Of a stretch of DNA of 64,000 bases, positions 36,661 through 48,900 are shown piece after piece (positions within the stretch are counted from its first letter, which is position 1; every line of letters starts with the position of its first letter). Source of the stretch: Anarhynchus alexandrinus (Eukaryota; Chordata; Aves; Charadriiformes; Charadriidae); NCBI GenBank assembly GCA_008711295.1, contig VUYV01000055.1:1361085-1425084 (forward strand). Reading direction: 5' to 3'. The notes beneath the pieces were generated by a model, which saw only the letters and a program-made list of their open reading frames with translations, had not been told where the DNA came from and did not search any database. The translations under genes and the position numbers were made by a program.

Positions 36661-38817
36661 CAACTTGTAGCATGACAAATATCTCATGCTTGCAGCCATG
36701 TACCCCACCTGCTAAACTTCACACCTTTGCTTGGATGTGGCTGTGCCAAGCAGGGGAGAACCGAGGTGCCCTGTAGTCTCCATTAGTGCCAAAAATTGCT
36801 GGGACGCCTCCCAGGTTAGGTGTTGCTCTTCGTGTGCAGGGAGGAGGCCGTCTGCCATCGTTTAGTTATTCCACCGCCCCTGCTTGCACGTGCACCTGCA
36901 TGTGTACCTGTACGGGTGTGTTTTGACTTGGGTAGGCTGACAGTGATACCTTCATCCATGAACAGAAGTGCTCCTCTCCCTCTCCACTCACAGGCTGGTT
37001 CGCCCACTTCTGCAGCACTGGCCTCCCAGCACCTAAAGTTTGCGATGGCTTCTCATCACCTGCCAAATTCACCTCCATGTGACAGCCACCACCTCAGCTG
37101 ATCCTGGAGGTGGAAATCCCAGACCCCAGAGCTGACAGCGCGAGGCTCCACATGCGGTATGAGGGAACAAGGCTCTCCATCTGTAAGTAGCGTCCACTTC
37201 AGTTCCTCTGTGGACTACAGCAACTCCCGGTACACTACCCTGGCATGAAAGTCTGGGGCGACACAGGTGAATAGGTGGCAAAATTTCAGGGATGGGTACG
37301 AGTTATCTCTTCGTTGACTGAAAGAGAAAAAGCCAAGAAAAATACTACCCAGTCTAAGGCCCTCCATGCCAACGGCCTCAGGGACGCTAAAACCATGAAA
37401 AGTGACTGGTCCCATATGCCCATGAAGCCAGGGCAGAAACAGGGAAGAGATACAGGTGGCAAGAGCCATGCCTCCATCCATCCCTATTAAAACCAAAACT
37501 TTTTCCATCGTTTTGCTTGGGTGAGGTGGACACTCTCTTGATTCACCTGGGAAAGGATCGATTTAAGCTTAATTATTTGGTGTGATGTTAATGAGCAGGC
37601 AACCTCTATTTTCAGGGTCATGAACATGCAACACATGAAAACCACGAAGCCGGGGCCACTAGAATCTCCTTCCTCTGAATCTCACTGAAGGCAACGAAAA
37701 GACCCAGAGCGTGTTCACTGGGTGCACGACCCAGTCGGCCACGGAAGCAGCTGCAAGAGCAGTAGCTGAGTGTGTAGCATGTAGCCAAGCAGTTCCATCC
37801 TAATCCTCTGTTTTGAGTTGCTCAGAGCTTTCCAAATGCTTTACTTATCAGGATAAAATGTTCCAGGCCTGGCGTCTGGCAAAATTAAAATTTTTAATAG
37901 TTCAAGATAAAAGGGATTCTGTTATTTTTGAGTGGGAGAAGAGTCCAAGAATCAAGGAGACTGATTCTTTTGTGATTTTTTTTTTCTAATAATTCATCTG
38001 CTAAAGTCTCTGAGGGACCAGATTTGCAGCCTAGCATGAAGCAGCCCTCACCAAGAGGACCATTATAGTCTAGAACATGTTACAACTACTGACCAGCATG
38101 TTACAGGGAAGTTTCTCTGTGGTCCAAAAGGGTTATGAGTCCTTGGAAATCATCCAGTGGGCTTATGCAGTTTATTTAGGAAAGTTGATCCTTCCCCTCC
38201 CACTCTCCCCCCACACGTGCACTGTTTCTTCTAATAATATTGAGAGCAAGAGGATCCATATTTTCTATGTTTGTGACTCGTTTAGCTGTACAGGATCCCA
38301 ACAGAGATTATCAAGGTGAGCTAGACGGCCTCCTGATAACCCCTCTAGCCTAATTTTCCTATTGTCTAGTCTAAAAGGCCATCTGATTCATACCATAAGT
38401 TCCATATAAACTTTACATCACTTCCGTAAATCTGTTTATGTACATCCAGTGATGAGCCATAGCACATAATATTACAGAATTATTTCTTGTGTTTTCCCCT
38501 GTGGTCTTTCAGGTTGATGCATGCTGAGCAGCCCGCATTGTGCAACGCGTGTAAGTTTTGGGTGTTGAAAGGGCAGTAAATTCAAGGTGTGGTGTAACTG
38601 ATTAATACTTACGCAGCATGTTGGAGGTAGGAGGGAAGCACTATGCCCTGTGATGGCTGTGGGTTGCCCTGTACACTAAAGACATGTTCATGTTGCTGTA
38701 CTTTGGCTCTACTCTGCATGGCAGCTGGAGGAACTGGACGAAGGGTTGCATCTCTTCCACACAGAAGGTGCTGCGGCACAGTATATTCTGCGGCGGAAAC
38801 ATTGAGCAACAGCGAAG
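36661..38817. other. Intergenic DNA, no gene recognised
   Basis: No known exon is recognised. A T-run lies at about 37976-37985. 38285-38350 (GGCCTCCTGATAACCC area) faintly resembles the 3' part of an ancient L3/CR1-like element, too weak to annotate separately. Confidence 0.4.
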
Positions 38818-39150
38818 ATCATAGAATCATAGAATTATAGGATGGTTTAGGTTGGAAAGGACCTTGAAGTTCATTGAGTTCCAACCCCGCTGCCATAGGC
38901 AGGGACACCTCCCACTAGACCAGGCTGCCCAAGGCCACGTCCAGCCTGGCCTTGAATACCTCCAGGGATGGGGCCTCAACAACCTCTCTGGGCAACCTGT
39001 TCCAGTGCCTCACCACCCTTAAAGTGAAAAACTTCTTCCTAATGTTCAATCTAAACCTGCCCTCTTCCAGTTTGAAGCCATTCCCCCTCATCCTATCACT
39101 ACATGCCCTAAAGATGATCTTGTTATCCACGTCGCAGAAGGAGCAAGGTA
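38818..39150 (-). mobile_element. CR1 LINE 3' end, relatively young copy
   Basis: On the minus strand this encodes the extreme C-terminus of CR1 ORF2, including [20 protein letters not shown] and [17 protein letters not shown], with the frame still open to its stop near 38915. The 3'UTR follows and ends at 38818-38845 in two ATTCTATG-type 8-bp terminal repeats, the hallmark of CR1 3' ends. It is 5'-truncated near 39110-39150, as most CR1 insertions are. The intact frame and clear terminal repeats show it is much younger than the copy at 29848-31530. It cannot be mobile by itself because the RT and endonuclease are missing. Confidence 0.95.
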
Positions 39151-39499
39151 AACAGAGAGCCACTTGCCCTGGCTCTGCAGTCCCAGCAGGCTGCTCCCGG
39201 AGCTCCACTGCCTTTGTGAACAACTAATAGATTGATCAAAGTGGAAATACACACTCGGCTTTAACTGTGCAGTTGTGTGGGTTTCACACTAGTTCAGACA
39301 ACCTGGGTGGTAATTAGTGCTCTTCGTACTTAGGTTCATACTGAACCTTCTCCAGTTGAAATCCTAGGGAGTTTTGCACCAAATTTGATGGTGATCTTAG
39401 CAATCAAAGTCAACTGAAAATGTATCATAATAGTAACATACATATCATACCAGACAAACCAGAAAAAGAAAAAAAAAGTAGTGGAGAATATGATACCAA

Positions 39500-39660
39500 C
39501 ATGCCCATTTTAAAGATGAGTAGGTGAGTCACAGGGAGATGAGAGCCCAAATTCCCAAAGACAGGCAGCTAACTGAGGAGCGAGTACTCGCCCAAATTGG
39601 ACAGAAAGTCAATAACAGGGCTTAACTTTGATCTCCTGACTTGCAATCGTCTTATGATGC
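39500..39660 (-). repeat. Probable ancient tRNA-derived SINE relic (MIR-like)
   Basis: On the + strand, CATTTTAAAGATGAGTAGG, GTGAGTCACAGGGA, CAGGCAGCTAACTGAGG, and ATCTCCTGACTTGCAATC occur in the order expected for the antisense of a MIR-superfamily SINE: the central core, then a region antisense to the tRNA-like head (AGTCAGGAGA-type). It is heavily diverged. Family assignment is by eye; the order of several matches makes coincidence less likely. Confidence 0.5.
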
Positions 39661-41401
39661 AACCATAAAATCAAGCCTTTCCCCAGGGCTTCTCAGAAAA
39701 GGTGAGTTATCTCTGCCGCCTGGCAGACGCTTGCGCAGTTCACCTGGCCGGACGTCGGAGAGTGTCAGCATCCGCAGCATCCCTCAGCCCACGGGATGGG
39801 GCAGGGACGGGGACGGGGGAGAGCTGCATCCCGGATTCACTTTGTGGGAAGGTTGGGAGACTTCTGCGTGAATAACTGACTGACTTGTTGCTAGGGAACA
39901 GTTGGGAGGCATGCTTTTGATCTCCCATATGCTTACTACTAATAAATAAACAAATAACAATAATTACAACAAACCCCAAGCCTGTTGTATCTCCAGGATT
40001 AATTAATGATGAAATACAGCTGAAATTCTGTAAAAGAAGGCAGCAAGGTGGGTTAGAATTCATATTTTCCTGCTGTGTATGGAAATGATGATTGAAATTA
40101 ACATTATTTTTTTTCCTCCTTAAAATTTACCTTAGCTGGATCAGGTTAGTGGGAGGAGTGGGGGAGTATTCCCTTCACAGACAGAGGATGAGCAGGCAGA
40201 CAGTAAATCTCCCCATGCCAGTTTTACTCGCATCCAGTTTTTCCTGCCTAGTACAGTTAAGTTTTTTAGATACTTTACTTGCATTTCTAATTCAGTTATT
40301 CTTCTGAAATTTATTCAAAGGATTTATGCTTATGAAATTATAATATAATGCTGCCTATATGCCAATGAGCTGCAGGCAAAGAAAATAATTTTCTTCAATT
40401 TACAGTTATGAGGCTGGAAGAAAATGATGCCTTCTTATCACCTCTTTTTCTTTGTATGCCTCAGTATTTTTTTAAGTCTTCAGAAGGCAGGAGCTGATGA
40501 TGAATTCTTAAGCAGATCACACTGATAATTGTATTTCAGAACTGTCAACTCTGTGAAGACTGTCCACGGAGGTGTCTCAGTTCACTTGAGCTATTTGTGT
40601 CACTGCTTCTCCAGGAACTCAGCCCTCAATAAAACCCAAATCACTGGGGATATTGTTAAGTCTTCTGAAAGGATTATTAGATCGAAGGAAAATTTATGGA
40701 TGACACTTTGTAACAATTAATCAGGAACTGTTGATGAAGTTAAGTTGGTTCTTTATTCTTGAACAGAAAAAAAAAATATGCAGCCCCTGTACAAATTGTC
40801 AAATGGCCTATTTTGTCACTCTGTTTGATTAATGGACTATTTGGAGTCCCCAAAAAGTCCTAGTACAAATAAAAAAGAATCATAAATATTGAATAAGCTC
40901 ACAGCATGGTTAACCTTGACTATATTTTGGAACATTCTTGGGAAAAACTTTGCTATTCAGAAAATAAATTGCTAAGGGGATTAAAAAAAAAAATAAAAGA
41001 AGGAAAAAAAAACAAATTGGAGATTTTGGAGAATGTCACCTACCCAACCTTGTCATCCTGATTAGCCTGCCATGATAAATTAGCTTTAGTTAGCTTTGCA
41101 ATCAGGTCAGAAACTGCTGGCACACTACTGCCTTGTGCTAGTGGGGCTACACCTGGTCCACAAAAGGGGCACAGGATGGCAAGGAAAATACTCCTGCTTT
41201 CGGGGCTTTGTATGTCACACAATGCTGGGACTGCTAACAGGCTATTATCCCTTTGTACTGTAATTTATGGAAATGGAGCCCAAGGAGTGCTGAGAGCATG
41301 GGAGTCATGGTGCCATAAGGTTGCTTCTGAAAGGTTGGTTGAAAGATGTCCGGTGATCTGTGTATATGCAAATGATAAGACCCGAGTTTCAGCTGCAGCT
41401 A
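39661..41401. other. Intergenic DNA, no gene recognised
   Basis: No exon is seen. 39720-39840 is GC-richer with several CpGs. 40310-40560 is AT-rich and repeat-free, with TGAAATTATAATATAATG and CTGATAATTGTATTTC, and is a weak candidate for conserved non-coding DNA. A-rich tracts lie at 40767-40778 and 40983-41012. Confidence 0.4.

Positions 41402-41429
<28 letters not shown>
41402..41429 (+). repeat. (AC)n microsatellite, about 14 units
   Basis: A pure AC dinucleotide repeat, likely polymorphic. Confidence 0.96.
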
Positions 41430-41432
<3 letters not shown>

Positions 41433-41533
41433 CATACGTATTCAGGACACGCAGTTTCCATCTTTCCTCCTGCTCCTCTGTCTCTCTATTTGCAACTCCG
41501 GTGCCCTCCTCCCCCCACACCTCCCTCCCCACG

Positions 41534-41544
41534 CCCCCCCCCCC
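41534..41544 (+). repeat. Poly-C run in a C-rich tract
   Basis: There are 11 C residues following a CTCC-rich stretch (41505-41530). Confidence 0.9.
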
Positions 41545-41684
41545 ATTGCTTAATGCAGCTGTTTAGTCCTGACAGGTCTGACCAGTCATTTTTGCTAACC
41601 TCTGATAGCATCTAGGTCAGAGTGATCCCAAACTGGCTTGCTTTTGTTCTCGGTGAGCGAGAAATACAATGCCATTAGTTTAGG

Positions 41685-41835
41685 CTGGGGTTCCACAAAG
41701 CACTTAAACTCCACCTGCTTCACTTCCAGGCATGAGAGCAACTCCCCTCTTCTCTTTCAGCAGGGCACTTAAGCGCCTGCTTAAAGTTCAGCGTGTTTCG
41801 GGCATGTTTGGGCCGAATCAGGCCCTCACTCAGGA
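41685..41835. repeat. Possible ancient palindromic amniote repeat
   Basis: CAAAGCACTTAAACTCCACC near 41696 and CACTTAAGCGCCTGCTTAAA near 41765 are two related arms, ending with GAATCAGGCCC near 41815. This matches the layout of an old palindromic repeat with AAGCACTTAAGC arms and a GGATCAGGGCC-type end that I associate with sauropsid genomes. The segment at 23445-23510 may be another copy. Family name not certain. Confidence 0.4.
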
Positions 41836-43345
41836 GAAATAACACCACTTTCCAGTGCGTTGAGTTGGCCCCTTTTGCCAGCGTGTGTCATATGCCAGCT
41901 CGCTAACTCATCTAAGCTGACATACATGCAATAATGTACTTCAAAGCAAAGATTATTCAGGCTCAGGAAGTGGGAGAGATTTTGAAATCTGTGCAACTAT
42001 TTCCATTAGGAATGTAAGAGCTGCACAACAATAATTGCTCGTTAGATTTTGTTGATTCTTTGAAAGTAACGCAGGGATTAGAACGGGGGATTGTTTTTTC
42101 GTCTCATCGCATTTCGTCCTGAGCTACAAATAATACTTTTCCATCCATTTCTATGTTCTCCATGATTGCAGGTAGTCCTCTGCCTCCCACTGAAGGATGG
42201 CACTACGTGATGAACAGAGAGGGCTGGGCCAGAGGCTGCGTGAGGTGGGTTCGGCGGCCGTGCAGGGAAGCCGAGGTGCTCGCTCCGATTGCTGCCCGCT
42301 GCAGGCCGTATCCATCGGGCCAGCAGTGGCCAAAGGGAGACGCTTTTCCTGGACAGGTCTGCCTCAGGACAACGGGGCCAGGGAAGGTCTGCAGATGGCT
42401 TGGCCCATTTTCCCACTTCAAACTGGTCCCACAGCACATGGGAAAGAGCAGGGAAGCACAAGGTTTTCGAGACCTCTGAGTATTTCCTCAGGGTGTACGC
42501 CTGAAAATCTTTTATAAAGTACTTTCATAACCATACAGTACTCCCAGCAAGGTGCAAAACCAAGGTCCTGACCGGCAGTGATTCGTAAGGATGGGAATTT
42601 TCACAGGAGCTGGGTGTTAATTCTGGTTAAATTCCAGCCCTGGTAATTGCACTCTGCCCAAAGGAATTCCTTCTGCAGATCCACCTGGGAAAGCCGCGGC
42701 GGTCCTTAATCTCCGGCCTGAGCCACCAAGGGCTGTCACAACATGCTGCATAACTGGCTTTGGGGTGGGGCTCTTCCAAGGTCTCTCGCCGATGCGTTTC
42801 GCGTGGGATTTACAAACATTTACTAGGTCAGGGAGACTCAGCAAACCTGAACAGACTGTTTAGCTCAGTGGTTAGCACGGTCACACGGCAGAGAGGAGAC
42901 TTGCGCTCTGTTTCCTGAGCCGGCTAAATAGCTGGAGCACAGCTAGGACCCAGAGCCTGCTCTGGAAGGTGAAGAATACCTTCTGCATCAAGTGCAGGCA
43001 CTGAGAGTGCGCGGATCAAGATCTGGATGCTCCTGGAGATGCCCAGATACAAAGCTTTAGGCGCTTTCAGGCAGCTGTAGCAGAGTGGGAAATTGTGAAT
43101 CAAATTCTGCGCTAACAGGACTCTGGGGTTGCAGGGCAGTGCCTCTGCTCTTTGTACAGAGACCCTGGACATTAAGGTGTTGCAGAGGAAAGCATTACAG
43201 CTACTGAGAAAGGAAGTGACTTTAAGGTGTAGCGATGACGATGGCCGGTCAGGAGCAGGGTGACTGAGCTCTGGCTCCTACTACTTTTAAATTATATCAA
43301 CAGAGCAGCTTCAAAAAGGGAAATCCCTATTGGAAAATAGCACCC
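41836..43345. other. Intergenic DNA, no gene recognised
   Basis: Open frames at 42080-42520 on both strands overlap one another and resemble nothing known. The tRNA-like sequence at 42862-42905 is listed separately. No exon structure is seen. Confidence 0.4.
42862..42905 (+). repeat. Possible tRNA-like SINE head relic
   Basis: TTAGCTCAGTGGTTAGCACG resembles a tRNA D-arm with a Pol III A-box (TRGYnnARnnG pattern). There is no GGTTCRANNCC B-box at the right distance and no cloverleaf can be drawn, so it is not a working tRNA gene. A decayed tRNA-derived SINE is the simplest reading. Confidence 0.35.
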
Positions 43346-43411
43346 TTTTTTTTTTTTTTTTTTTTTNNNNNNNNNNNNNNNNNNNNNNNNNNNNNNNNNN
43401 NNNNNNNNNNN
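43346..43411 (+). other. Poly-T run and 45-base assembly gap
   Basis: 21 T residues (43346-43366) run directly into 45 N (43367-43411). The gap size may be nominal. The sequence lost is probably homopolymer or low complexity. Confidence 0.97.
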
Positions 43412-43608
43412 TGAATTTAATTCTCTTCCCTGCCTTCATCTCAGGTAGGTGCAGAGATCACCTGCTTTTCAGGGCTGGATTATTCATATCCCATGGACAC
43501 CCACCAGACTGGGTCCCATATGGTACCTGGGAGGGATATCTCCTATGCAAGTGCCAGCACAGCTTAAAGATAAACCAGGAATATAACACCTTTGCAGTGC
43601 CTGATGTT

Positions 43609-43641
43609 AGGTGTGTGTCCTGCAGAAAAGGACACACACCT
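43609..43641. repeat. Perfect 13-bp inverted repeat, 7-nt loop
   Basis: AGGTGTGTGTCCT (43609-43621) and AGGACACACACCT (43629-43641) are exact reverse complements around the loop GCAGAAA. An RNA from either strand would form a stable stem. The arms contain AGGTG/CACCT, the ZEB/Snail-type E2-box core, in opposite orientation, which is noteworthy but may be chance. The stem is too short for a normal microRNA precursor unless flanks pair as well. Confidence 0.92.
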
Positions 43642-44344
43642 GGAGTACATTGTTGCCTGGAGAACCTTACTGCTGTTGGGAGAAAGGCAGACACCTGGGG
43701 TCCTCGGGTGCCTCCTCAGTACTCTGCTGGTGAGCAGAGGTTTGGAGGTGTCTCGATTGGTGGGTTTTCATTAACTATCCAAGCACGCTTGTGCAGCTAT
43801 TGCGAGGAGTCTTTCAACACGGGAACTCATAGGAAGGCTTTTCTTTGCAGCTCTTTTGAAGCACATCAAGGTGCTTTGCTTTCTGAAAGACAGCGTTCCT
43901 AGCATCTATTACAAAGCTGGCAAATGAATAAGATCCACCCCAGTCCACATTCTTCTCTTCTAGCTCTCCCAAACATAAAACAGGCACTATAAGAAAATTC
44001 CTATTACTAAACATTAGGTAGGCCTGTTTCTTTGGTGACTGTTCCTGAAAAGGAGCTCAAATCCAGGAAACACGGGGAAAGATTCAGTCACTGGAAGGGT
44101 GCAGATTTCATTGTTATTGTTTGCCAGCAGAAGAAAAACAACGCATAAGAAAAAGCATATACTAGATGAAACTAATTGCATTCTAAAGAGCACCAGGCAT
44201 CCTATAAAAACCTGTTGCCTAAATGTGTCTGTAACAATTTATCAGCAAATGATCTTCATGCAAAGGAGCCAAAGCAATTAGCTGGGGTTTGGCAGATCTC
44301 TGCACTCCTTTGACATACCCTGCAGTAAAACAAAACACCACCAC

Positions 44345-44372
44345 AAAAAAAAAAAAAAAAAAGAAAAAAAAA
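44345..44372 (+). repeat. Poly-A run, one G interruption
   Basis: 18 A, one G, 9 A. It could be the tail of a retro-insertion, but nothing upstream is recognisable as a retrocopy. Confidence 0.92.
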
Positions 44373-45599
44373 TCCTATATACCTCAAAATGTTAGACTGG
44401 TGGTCCAGCTGTTTTACTGGGGTAAACACTGTGCTAATTTACCATATTTTACAAAGCACGTTACACAGTCTTCATTTTTGTACCTTCTCCTTTCACTGCC
44501 CCTGTCCTTTTGCCTACATGTGCCTAAGAGTAAACTACCTGCAGAAATGCTTGCAACAAGTAGAAGTGAATTAGCAAATCGGTTTCACCTGGAAATGGAA
44601 AGGCTTATTCTCCAGGTGAAGGCTGATTTTTATTTATTTATATTTTTAAACCGTCTTTGGCTAACAGGTAACTAAAAACCTGGCTATGATAATGAAATAA
44701 CAGGTTGACCAATGCTGCCTGTATCTTTTTTGTGGTTTTAATTCAATGCATTTTTTAAAATTTTTACCCTTACCCTACCATCTACCAATTGATTTTTAAG
44801 TTCCCAAATGAGGAGTAAATGGCAGGCACATGGTACTTTCCCTTTTAAGAGATGTTGCCACTTTATACACCAGGGTAACACCTGTGGATCAAGCGGTCTT
44901 TGAGTTTTGGATAGCCACAGACTGGGAGTATTGCGAAGATGTGACAACAGATTTGCTTATACTTGTCTTCTTTCCTAGACACCTAGGAAAAAAAGTATGT
45001 ATGTATGTACGTATGCCATATTGTTGGGTTTTGTGCTTTTATAGACTGGAACTGTGTTATTCATGCAATGTGGAGTATAATGTTGATTGTGTGTTCTGAT
45101 TCCTCTGTAATTGCAGAGAGGAGAAAAGAATTGGGCTCTTGCTCTTCACAGATGGGAAGATATGGTCTTTGATCTTAATGCTAGAACGAGTAATCAAATG
45201 TTGGTTCCCTGGCTTTTAATGTGTGAATGAGTTGAAAGATGCTCTCAACTAGGCTAACAAGCCATGTGTAGTGGGTGAACGATGCTTCGTGTAGCTCATT
45301 CTCGACACATTTATGATACAAAACAAACGTAGGAAGGTCTTTTGATCCGTGGGTTAAGGCTGCCTGTGTTTACAGAGACAAGGCTGGAGTATTTGAGAGC
45401 TTTGAAAAGTATCCACACGCATGATTGTATGCTTGCCTCTACCTTATTTTTGCTTATCTTTGTGTTTGCTAGCTACCTCGCTTTCTGTTAGAATAACGCT
45501 AACTTTGTGTTAAGATTCGTGTCATGTGAGTTTCATTACTACATCTGCCCTGAGTGGAAATAACGTGGTGAAATCTTGTTAGACCTGTAGCATCTATGC

Positions 45600-45960
45600 T
45601 TGGGCTTGGGAAATGACAGCGCAGTTCTTATGGCCGTGCAGCTACACAAAACCTGCTTATTTCCTCTTCATCAATGAACGGCACTGAGCTGCTTAAGGAA
45701 GTCAGCGGTTGACTTTTGCTTGGAATTATATGTGAAGGAGGACCCTCCTTCTTGTCATTTTATTTATCATTAACAGCCATTATAATTTCTTCCCAGCGGC
45801 AATTACACTGATATCACCACATCTAAATCAGAAATGACACTGTAGTTGTTATATTATGTCGACTGGGCATCACCTAATTTTTAAGTGACATTCTTGCCCT
45901 ATCATTGTGATTATATCCCTTTCTAATAAGTAATATAAGAAAAGATCTACATAATGGGAA
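45600..45960. promoter_or_regulatory. Candidate conserved non-coding element
   Basis: This repeat-free block includes CATTATAATTTC, GGCAATTACACTGATATCA and CACCTAATTTTTAAGTG, with no open frame and no simple repeat. The composition resembles developmental enhancers around vertebrate transcription-factor genes. Inference only. Confidence 0.2.
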
Positions 45961-48900
45961 AACATACATATTAATATATTCCATGACAAACATGTTAACT
46001 TTACATATTAATCTTGGTAAATAGAAGTCATGTTTACATTTTTCCTCTTCAGTACACTGTTCTCTTGACAGCTTGCTTTCCCTCTGGTTTCATTCTTTCC
46101 AATCCTGGTGTACGTTCCGCTGCCTCTGGTCACCCTGTTAGTTGCAGAAGGAGAAGGCAGGTCACATCCGTCTGGTTAAAAAGAGAAAAAAAAAATAAAT
46201 GAAAGAACAATGTTACTGAATAACGTAATATTGCTGCTCTCCTCATTGCATTCAGGTCTGCGTGAAGGGACTTGGATATGTGCAATAAACATATGTGTGT
46301 GATAATGAGATTGTTGGTGGAAAGTCATCTTGAAAAGACAAGGAGCAATTAAGCTTGCTTACTCATACAAGTTAGAATGACAAGATGCCATTGCCAGCCC
46401 CACTCATCCATATAATAGGGTTCTCCTTCCCTGCTTAGCTGTATTGGGAGAAGCATTTCCTGTCAAACCTCTGCCATGACTCCACCATAAAGCAATCTAT
46501 CTGCCTTCTTCCCTTTTATACACAGTTCATTCTCACACTCGCATCACTGTCCTGATTTCAACTGAGTGCCTGCTAGCAAGCACCTGAATTAGAATACTTT
46601 AAGAATTCAGTGCAAAGCCTTCATTTGACTGGGTATTTATTTGTATTGGTGTACTCTCTTGTCCAATTTTAATTGAATACTTAAAGATGTCAGTGGGGAG
46701 ATGTGCAGGTTGCTCACAAACATTTAATAATGCAATGTGTGGAGTCAACAAATAATGCACCTTCCTTTTGCTATCTTGAAGATTTAGATAGGATATCTTG
46801 GATGCTATTGACAAGAAAAGAAGTGTGGAACAATAGGAACATATGATAGTTAGTGTTAGATAACAATAGCTATCCTTATGCATCTTGAATTGAATGATGA
46901 AGCCATCAATTAGAGAAATAGCCCTCTGAGTATATATCATTGACAAGATGAATACCGGTACATTGTATTTCTGGATGGAGATCTCGGCGATCTGTAATTC
47001 AGAAAGGCAGTGAATAGCATATAGAGTCAAACTAATCCTATGATATTGGAAATCAGAAATCTTTTGTCCTCCCCATGTTTCTTTGTTTTTTAGCTACTAG
47101 ATTCTCTCAGATAATGAAAGTATTTGTACTTTATACTAATTACTTAAACAATGCTTTCTCATTTAGTATCAAGATGCCATTCTTCTCCACATTCAGCATA
47201 TTTAGTGGACAGTTTCAGGGCTTAAAAGAGCATAAGGAGCAGTTCTTTCTAGTTGTTGTCCGGTCTCTTGATTAATTCTTACATACAGACATGGGGATCC
47301 CTTCACAGCCTATGAGCTGTTAGAGTCCCTCTCCATACCAAGGGGCAGACCTGCCATCCACTCCTTACGTGGGCATAGCCTCTATTTTCAGCGTAAATTT
47401 TTGCATGTTCTCTTTAGAATGTCTGATAATTTCTATCCTCTCTGTCCCTTCCAGCTTTGGTGTTTTGTATTTTTCTTTTTTAGCGTTTAGTCGTTAGCGT
47501 TATGTTTATAGCAGAGAAGCAACAGAAAGAAAAGCTGAAGAAATCGGAGCTGCACTATAATAAACAAGGAATTCTCAGCACTTGCAGTCTCCAGTTAATA
47601 AGTTTCGGTTCTTTTACTTACATTTGAAAGTGAGTGAATATTCCACAGTCAGGGCCAAAATTTATTCTTGGATCTGTGCATAGGTAACAAAATGTACTGC
47701 AGCAGAGTTACACGGAGTGAGAATGGCTCTGAAGGAGAATAAAGAAAGAATACGAGGAAATACTGTAATTAATGCAGTGCTAGACTAATTATAAAATGCA
47801 GTTTAAGGAATGGGAATAAGCATTCATGACAATTATCTGTATTATTATTATTTTTGGTCCAGTTTTTTTAATATGGACTCTTTTGTGTGAAATCAGCCTT
47901 ATGATCTTTTCACGGGAATCTAAATATTTAGGTTCCCTTCATGTTTGTTCGCTTGTATGCAGAAGGTCATTATATTAAAAAATGGACCCTACCAGGGATG
48001 CCCGTGGACTTTGCAGTGAAGACGAATTTCCAGAGCCTTAGGGGAAAAAGCGGTCACTGCCCTTCCCAGAAATATTTGGAAGGGCTAATGAAGTTTGGTG
48101 GATCTCAGTGCTATTGACAATGTACGGCCTGATGAGGGGAAGAAAAAACCCCAGGTCTTTCAGGAAAGCAGTAGGTAAAAGAAATTTCTGTAGCCTTCCT
48201 CCTTCCAAATCTAATCAAATGAAACCACCTACAGGCCAATAAGCTTCTTGAGTGCACTTTGCCCTGGAAATAGTGTTTTATTATCACCCAAAACATAAAT
48301 AATGCAATAAAAGAAAATGTTTGAGGTCTCCTTAATGAGCTATTGTTAAGGCACCCTTCGCTCTTATCTCCTTTCATAGCCTGATGCAAAGAGCAGCATC
48401 CAGTGGTCGAGAGTGTATTTTGAGTGCTGCTAGGAAAGTACAAATGAGAAAACAGACTTAATTACACTGCTTACTGCATCTAGAGGTCCATGTGGTTTGA
48501 CCGGCTGTGTTAGGACACCCTGTAATTTGGAGGAATTCTCTGTGCGCTGGCACCATAAATGTACTGCTATCCAAAGGATGGTTAATAATCTGAAGTTGGC
48601 TGTTAACATTGCTGGAGCCGGTGTCTATAATTTCAGCGAGTGACCTGAATGACTCTGCAATGAAAGACTGAAATGTCACTCTCCTCCTTTACTTTGTTTG
48701 CCTTGAGCAAAGACTGCTCCAGATTGTGTACATCCACCGAGGTCCAAATGATGAAAGGGCAACGCGTAAGCGTAGATTCATGGCTCTGCTAAATCTCCCT
48801 GCTCTGGCAGAATAGTAGGGAGCACGGGGAGGAGGGCATGGGAGAAAAATAAGACGGCCTCCTCCAGAGCAGCTTCCACCGTGGCTATCTTTTCCCATCT

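Larger units (their letters stand above)
43412..45599. other. Intergenic DNA, no gene recognised
   Basis: A frame stays open from the gap to 43902 but resembles no family and is partly made of N-containing codons. The region holds the 13-bp inverted repeat at 43609-43641, poly-A at 44345-44372 and a short (GTAT)n at 44995-45016. Confidence 0.4.

Noticed and set aside
38915..39223. 102-codon minus frame as a host gene
   Set aside because: It is the C-terminus of CR1 ORF2.
42862..42905. A functional tRNA gene
   Set aside because: Only the A-box/D-arm-like part is present; no B-box or cloverleaf.
43330..43902. 190-codon frame across the N gap with several cysteines
   Set aside because: It depends on the gap length being in frame, and the cysteine spacing fits no zinc-binding family I know.
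44345..44372. Poly-A tail of a processed pseudogene
   Set aside because: No retrocopy body recognised upstream, no target-site duplication found by eye.
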